This document shows, one piece after another, positions 58,500 through 64,000 of a DNA stretch of 64,000 bases. A program made the position numbers and the translations under genes. A model generated the notes under the pieces. That model ran no database searches, was not told the DNA's origin, and worked only from the letters and a program-made list of their open reading frames with translations. Source of the DNA: Carnegiea gigantea (Eukaryota > Streptophyta > Magnoliopsida > Caryophyllales > Cactaceae); the NCBI GenBank assembly GCA_029747015.1, contig JAKOGI010000108.1, positions 131,158-195,157 on the forward strand. Reading direction: 5' to 3'. The stretch's first letter is position 1, and every line of letters starts with the position of its first letter.

Positions 58500-59900
58500 G
58501 CCACAGTATGAGTAATGTCTCCAGTTTTTTAGCTTAAAAACTATTGCAGTTAATTCTAAGACATGGATAGGACAATTCTTCTCATTGGGCTTTAACTACT
58601 GGGTATTTTTTTATAATAGAACACACCTTATCCCTTGTCCAGAGGCATTGATGTACATAGTAAATTCTCTTCTTTCTGCAGAGAAAGCCAAAACTAGAGC
58701 AATGGTAAGTCTTTTCTTTAATTCCTAAAAGGCAATTTCATACTTGTCATTTCACTCAAACTTTCTTATCTTTTTCAAAGGTTAGTGAGAGGAAAGGTTA
58801 TTTTTGAAAAATCTTGAACAAAGTGTACATATTATCCTATCATACCTAAGAAGCTTTGAACTTCCGTAACATTAGTGGCCACTTAGTAACTTCCTTTACC
58901 TTTTGCGGATCCACTTTAATCCCTTCTTTGGAAATCACGTGCCCTAGAAAAGTCACTTTGGACAACCAAAATTCACTAAGGTTTTGAGCACCACCCTTAA
59001 ATGTTCAACATGCTCTTCCTCTATTTTAAAACATACCATGTCCCTTCCCTAGAGGCATCATTGTAAATAGTATATTCTCTTACTTCTGCAAGTAAAGCCA
59101 AACCTGGAGCAGTGGTAAGTCGTTTCTTTAATTCCCGAAAGGCAACTTCAAACTCATCATATCACTCAAACTTTGTTGTCTTTTTAACAGGTTAGTGAGG
59201 GGCAAGACTTTTTTTGAAAAGCGTTAAACAAAGTGTATATATTATCCTGCCACACCCAAGAAGCTTTGAACGTCAATAACATTAGTGACCACTTAGTAAC
59301 TTCCTTTATCTTTTGCAGATCCACTTTAATTCCTTCATTGAAAATCACATGCCCTAGAAAAGTCACTTTTGACAACCAAAATTCACTCAGGCTTGTAGCA
59401 GCACCCTTAAATGTTTAGCATGCTCTTCCTATTTTAGAGCATATTGAAATATGATGAATGAAAACAACCAAAAATTTATTTAAATAAGGTTTGCAAACGC
59501 AACTCATCAAATCCATGAAGCTAACTAGGGAACTTGTCAACCTAAATAGCATTACAGTGGATTCATAATTACCATACTGAGTCTTAAACGGTAACTTGGG
59601 TATACCTTAAGTTTAATTCTCAATTGATTATATCTCGATATAAGATCGATCTTTCGAGAAAAGTCCAATTCTTTGCAATGGATTACATAGATTATCAACT
59701 CTATCCTTCTAGATAATAAGTACTTATTCTCTATAGTAATCTTGGTCAACTCTCTACATTCTATGCATAATCTTAATGTCCCATTCCTCTTCTCATAAAC
59801 AGCACTCGTGTGCCCTAAGGGGATAGGATTAGTCTTACATGGCTTTTTTTGGGTAAGGTTTGAAATAAGTTATGTCGGCACCCCAATTTCCAATTCTATC
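58500..59900 (-). pseudogene. Gypsy RT and RNase H remnant with internal duplication
   Basis: On the minus strand KVTFLGHVIFNEGIKVD (near 59350) is the end-of-RT signature of Ty3/gypsy elements, and upstream text (ELIIYVIHCKELDFSRKIDLISRYNQLRIK near 59650) is the beta-strand region of RT. The equivalent signature also occurs near 58960, because the 58620-59025 and 59030-59440 stretches duplicate each other at 410-bp spacing. Stops and shifts abound. Confidence 0.75.
58620..59440. repeat. 410-bp tandem duplication in the gypsy pol remnant
   Basis: Two adjacent copies, 58620-59025 and about 59030-59440, carry the same landmarks in order: CCTAGAGGCATCATTG-like start, TTCTGCAG, GGTTAGTGAG and GCCCTAGAAAAGTCACTTT (58941 and 59351). 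The copies have diverged, so the duplication is old. Confidence 0.8.
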
Positions 59901-60159
59901 TCAAAATTTATCTCTCTTAGGTGGTAATCTAGAATTTCTTCTAGAAAAGCATCTAGGAACTTTTCAACTATTAGAATATCCTCAATTTTTATCTCCTCCT
60001 TCTTATCTTTAGTTACATAGTAAGCCACACATCATTATTTAACAAGTTTTCTGGATGCCATTAAAGATGTTAGGTTACTCTTTGCTACTGTTGGTTCCCC
60101 AAAATATATTTTTTTTCTTCCTTTTCCCTTTTAAGGATACCCTCTATTGTTGGCAATCT

Positions 60160-60430
60160 ATCTTTGCCCTATGCTTTGACAACCAACCCATTCCCAAAAT
60201 TATATCAAATTCTGAGAGATGAAACTCTATTAATCTCCCTTAAAGTCCTCTTGATTGAAAGTAATTGGGCAATTTTTATATATGATATTGCATTTCACTC
60301 TTTATCCATGAGTAAATTCACATACAAGTCTAAGGGACATTTATATGACTCTAATCTTATATGGGATGCAGCATTTAACAAAATAAAGGAATGTGTAGCT
60401 CTATAATCAAACCAAACAACAACTGGTATT
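60160..60430 (-). pseudogene. Gypsy protease remnant
   Basis: Minus-strand text VVVWFDYRATHSFI near 60415 corresponds to the aspartic-protease motif region (family FDSGATHSFI; here the Ser-Gly are Tyr-Arg). It is followed by text like the rest of the fold with stops. Inactive. Confidence 0.55.
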
Positions 60431-60439
60431 GAATTAAAA

Positions 60440-62260
60440 GTGATTGCAGACACCTAACAAGTATCTTTTTTTATAAAATGTCCGATGATGATGAACCGAT
60501 TGAATAACAGTGAGTAGGTACCTAACAGAAGGATCTTGGATGGCTTCTCAGTGTCCATCTCCACTTCTAAACCGAGTCTCTGATATCATAGTTTTATTTG
60601 GATTGTACATCCATTTAGATTAAGCCTACTAAGAGTTAGTTTAGGTTTTCTTTCTCTAAAGCAACTCGTACTATCTATTTAAGTGCTATAAAGACGGACT
60701 ACCCCCTAGGCTAGACACACCGAAAATTTGAAAGGAGACACAATAAGAATCCTAGAAAACTTTTAGAGAATACTAAGAGGTTCTAAGAACCTAATCAAAT
60801 CCTTCTTGAATCTATCCTCAAAACCCTGTAATGCACAAGTCAATACTTAATATTCACAATCCAGGTGTTCTCTACGTCACTCAGGCAAGTAATCTGAGGG
60901 CGCCAAACTTTCAACCCTACACTAACCCTACATTCCTCTTTTCCACTTTTCTTCTTTCTTTTATTTAGCTTTATTTGACTTCAAAGATGTAATCTTTGGT
61001 AATTTAGTCCCCGCCCGCTGTAATTATTTGGATTGTTTCTTTGATAATGTTATACATTTAGCTTTATTATTTGATTTGACAGATCTTAATGTGCTGCATG
61101 CTTTTATTTAAATTGTAATTAAACCTAAATTTTTATTTTGATTGGTAGAGATCGTCCGCGATAACGGACGATGTCGTGAAGCTTTCAAGCACAACATCAT
61201 ATGATGGATCTATAGTTCAAGCCTATGAATTTAATCAGTCCTCACTTTGGAGATTATTTTATGGCTTTTAAAAGGCCTCTTCAGAATGAACCACTTGTCC
61301 CTTTAGGTATATGGTTCATTTTAGGAAGTTGAATTGGTTTTATAAGTTTTCCCAAAAACTCACATACGATTCTATTAATGAATTTACTTTTTTTTCATTT
61401 TTTTATTTTCCGTTAGACCTTTTTGGATTGGATCCGAATTGTGTTGGGATCCTGATAGTAATATTGTGTAGACTAGAAATTAGGGTCAGTCGTGGTCCAT
61501 GAACCCGACGAGGTTCTTAGATTAAGGCTACCTCGGTCTATTGGTCCAAATTGACATTACTACCCAGAACCCACCTAGAAAGTTAGGTTGGCTCTAGGCA
61601 AGGAACCCGGCCAGGTTCCTTATCACAGTTGTGGTCCACCTACCTCTCTAGGCCGAGTCATCAGTTTTGCTACAATCTAATTTGTTTTGCTGAAAAATAA
61701 AAAGATCAAATCCAAAATACCTACCTGGTAAATAGGTCCTGCCATTCATGAGGGACCTCACTTAGGGTTCAGGGTCATGGTCCTTACAGTAAGCATATCA
61801 GTCACAACCATTCCCGAATCATTGGCCTGCTTCTTTTTTATCACATAAACTCTACCCACCTAGCAATAGGTATAGATGTCTTATTGTTTTTAAAAACTAA
61901 AGTTAGACCCATTTTTGGCTAGGTAGGCTTGGGAGGAGGTAGTTGGTACTCAAGTGGTGTGGATCTCCACACAAAAAACAACGGTTAGTATCTACCTCGT
62001 TCTCTTATGTGTCATGGTTTGGATCTCCACACAAAAAATGCAGTTTGTTGATCACATTGTGTTTTTTTCCCTTAGTCGGGGTTGAACCTTAGGGTGTTGA
62101 TCTAATGTGAGCAGGTTTCTTAGCTTGTTGTGTGGTCCCCCTGACTAGTTGTGCTTCTCATTCCATCTTTGCCTAAGAATGCCTTGTTAGTCATTCCCAA
62201 CTCATATTCTTATCTATGCATATAGTTCCTTACTAGACAGTATAGGTTGTCCTGGCAACT
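60440..62260. other. Unassigned stretch between protease and gag remnants
   Basis: About 1.8 kb, where the gag C-terminus and zinc knuckle should be. I could not read them. Composition shifts at 60540-61760 suggest an insertion, but no ends or target copies were found. The direct phrase GGATCTCCACACAAAAAA occurs twice (near 61961 and 62022). Confidence 0.4.
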
Positions 62261-62975
62261 GATTCATAATACAGGGAGCACATCCTTCCTAAAATCTTAA
62301 CATCCTCATACAAGCTATGGCTACGTAGTCAAAACCAAACCTTGACAGTTCAGCAAAATTGGCAGCATATTCCATTGATGGGTTGTCTTATCTTAGAGTT
62401 AAGAACTCTTTTGTTTCTGCCTTTGTAAATGCACAGGATAGATTTTTGCTTATGATATCTCACTGAACTTACTCCAAGTAGCCGTACGGTCTTGAAAAGT
62501 GGTATTTACCATTCCCCACCAAATTATCAGCCTACCTAGTAAGATAAAAGGCCCAGTATTTACACATTTGTAATTTGAAACCTCCACAACATCAAATATC
62601 TTCTCTACTTGTTTGATCCATTCCTCCATTGCCATAGGGTCCATCTTACCATCGTATGTTTTCGGGTTTTGCTTTGCAACCCCAATAAAAAGTTTGTTTT
62701 CATTTTATGACTTTTCAGAATCAAGGCCCTTAAGCTTTCTTGTCACTTCAACTACAATTTTCATCTTAAGCTCAAGGTCCAGGTTGTTAAGCACTCATCT
62801 AGGCACCTGGTGTTTCCAAGGTTTTATGGTACACTAATAGCTTATTGGCTAATATGAAGGGTTATGGCTGGGGAATTATGATTGGCCGAATAGGCTAGCA
62901 CAAACTCTACATTGTTCCCTTACGGATTGTCCCCTGGAATGTTTTCATTTGGGTTCGACGTTCTATTCATCATAT
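62260..62975 (-). pseudogene. Gypsy gag N-terminal remnant
   Basis: Minus-strand text from about 62973 (MNRTSNPNENIPGDN) through MDPMAMEEWIKQVEKIFDVV (62644) and WWGMV resembles the gag core of Tekay-type elements (DP...EDWI..VE, then the WW motif). Broken frames. No knuckle is seen downstream. Confidence 0.65.
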
Positions 62976-62999
62976 AAACAAGTTCATTAGCTCTTACCA

Positions 63000-64000
63000 C
63001 ATTTTGTCTTCTTTTTTCTCCTTGTTTTTCATGGTCATCCATCTATCTATTTTTTGTGATCACTTTTTACTTATTTATTTATTTATATTATTCATCTTAT
63101 GATATTATTAATGTTGCTTTGACTATTTTTTGCTTTCTATGTGAGTGACACTAACTATCTCCACATTTGTACATTATACTATGGATTACTCCATTAATAA
63201 TTTATTTTACAACAAGTTACCAAACTTAGAGCAATATATAACACACATAGCATTCATGAGCTTAACCAGAGCACATCTTACATCATTTTGCTAGGGTTAT
63301 GGTGATCATGGTAGAAGTATAAAAGATCCACCCCAAAAAAGCATAATGGGTGGAAAATAGGGTTAGATTAGCCTCTACTCTAATAGTACGATCTTGCATA
63401 AATTCTGAATGTCATATTTGCATTTTTTTTTTACATGATGGGTAGAAGTTGGTTAAAATAGTAGGACGTGCGTTGAAGTCAGTTGAAGTGGATTGAAGTA
63501 CATTGAAATTGGTAAATTAGGATTTACTAACGAGAAGAACAAGGCCTAAGTGATGACTACCACAATTAAATTAATTATGATTATTGATTAGCAAGATTTA
63601 ATTTGGATTGTTTATTAATTTATTTTCACAAATTATTTAAAATTCATAGGAAAAGTCCTTGTTTGATGGGTAGGATACATAAGAATTCCTCATCTATTAG
63701 TTCTTTCTCTGGCTTTCAACTTTTAACTTTTGCCATCTATGATCCCTTTAGAGCATTATCAATCATAGTTTCATTTTTTAAAACTTAAGTTTACCACATC
63801 ATCAAAAGTTCTAATTTTGTGGATCTTGCATTCATCACTCCTTCAACCCATAAAACTCCAATTTGAGTCACCAATAAAAATATTTATCATATACCTACCT
63901 CATAACACACAACCCCTTTTTTAATTATATAAAAATTATATATTAACCCCAAAAAAAGAAAAAAGAAAAAATATAATAAAAAACAAAAATTTGTGACTTG
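63000..64000. other. AT-rich right edge
   Basis: Sequence right of the gag start. It could be leader of the gypsy element. No LTR, primer site or coding text was recognised, and it is low in complexity in places. Confidence 0.4.

Larger units (their letters stand above)
55616..63000 (-). mobile_element. Degraded Tekay/Del-type Ty3/gypsy element
   Basis: The left LTR (55616-56784) ends GGGGTGTTACA. A purine tract (minus TTTTTTTCAAGGGGG) abuts it. Minus-strand integrase/chromodomain, RT, protease and gag text follow toward the right. The gag start is near 62970. No primer site or 5' LTR was found before 64000, so it is truncated or continues beyond the window. It contains an internal 410-bp tandem duplication (58620-59440). 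Confidence 0.75.

Overview
The window is plant nuclear DNA, most probably from a dicot or other woody angiosperm. It is AT-rich and packed with plant-type LTR retrotransposons of the Ty1/copia and Ty3/gypsy superfamilies, a hAT element, a CACTA-type element, an integrated plant pararetrovirus, interstitial CCCTAAA telomere-type repeats and simple GA/CT/TA microsatellites. I found no convincing host protein-coding gene, tRNA or rRNA. Every long recognisable reading frame belongs to a mobile element or the pararetrovirus, and nearly all are broken by stops or frameshifts. This is a silent, repeat-rich intergenic block.

Layout. 1-4.3 kb: non-coding flank with GA and TA microsatellites and one small poly-A-tailed insertion. 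4.3-25.5 kb: a four-level nest. A minus-strand copia element (4306-25455, apparently chimeric) contains a minus-strand chromovirus (7463-22603). That contains a solo LTR of Tat-like type (9205-18880, perfect 5-bp target duplication CACTC). That in turn contains a tandem gypsy array LTR-gag/pro-LTR-gag/pro-LTR (9794-18136) with an exact 3,520-bp period and three LTRs of exactly 1,303 bp. 25.5-28.9 kb: degraded DNA with a CT microsatellite and a possible copia remnant. 28934-29952: a CACTA-type non-autonomous transposon. 30.4-35.9 kb: two Tat-type LTRs in opposite orientation, one with a gag remnant. 35.9-46.6 kb: a degraded endogenous caulimovirid (zinc-knuckle, movement-protein-like, reverse transcriptase/RNase H and promoter/poly(A) segments in that order). 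It is interrupted by a telomere-repeat tract and by a gag-only gypsy element (37548-43784) that has expanded internal minisatellites. 47.4-55.6 kb: a probable Tekay-type solo LTR split by a 5.77-kb hAT transposon (48100-53867) with a perfect 8-bp target duplication. 55.6-63 kb: a degraded minus-strand Tekay/Del-like gypsy element whose 5' LTR is not in the window.

The elements relate to each other mainly as insertion history: each target duplication or interrupted reading frame shows which arrived later. The two gag-bearing, pol-less elements (the 3,520-bp tandem array and the 37.5-43.8 kb element) could only have moved with enzymes supplied by autonomous relatives. No element appears complete and intact. 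The observations most worth following up are the open reading frame conserved inside the three tandem LTRs, the 92-bp-armed hairpin in the solo LTR, the heat-shock-element-like motifs in the chromovirus LTRs, the Lys-rich octapeptide repeats of the gag-only element and the telomere repeats embedded in viral DNA.
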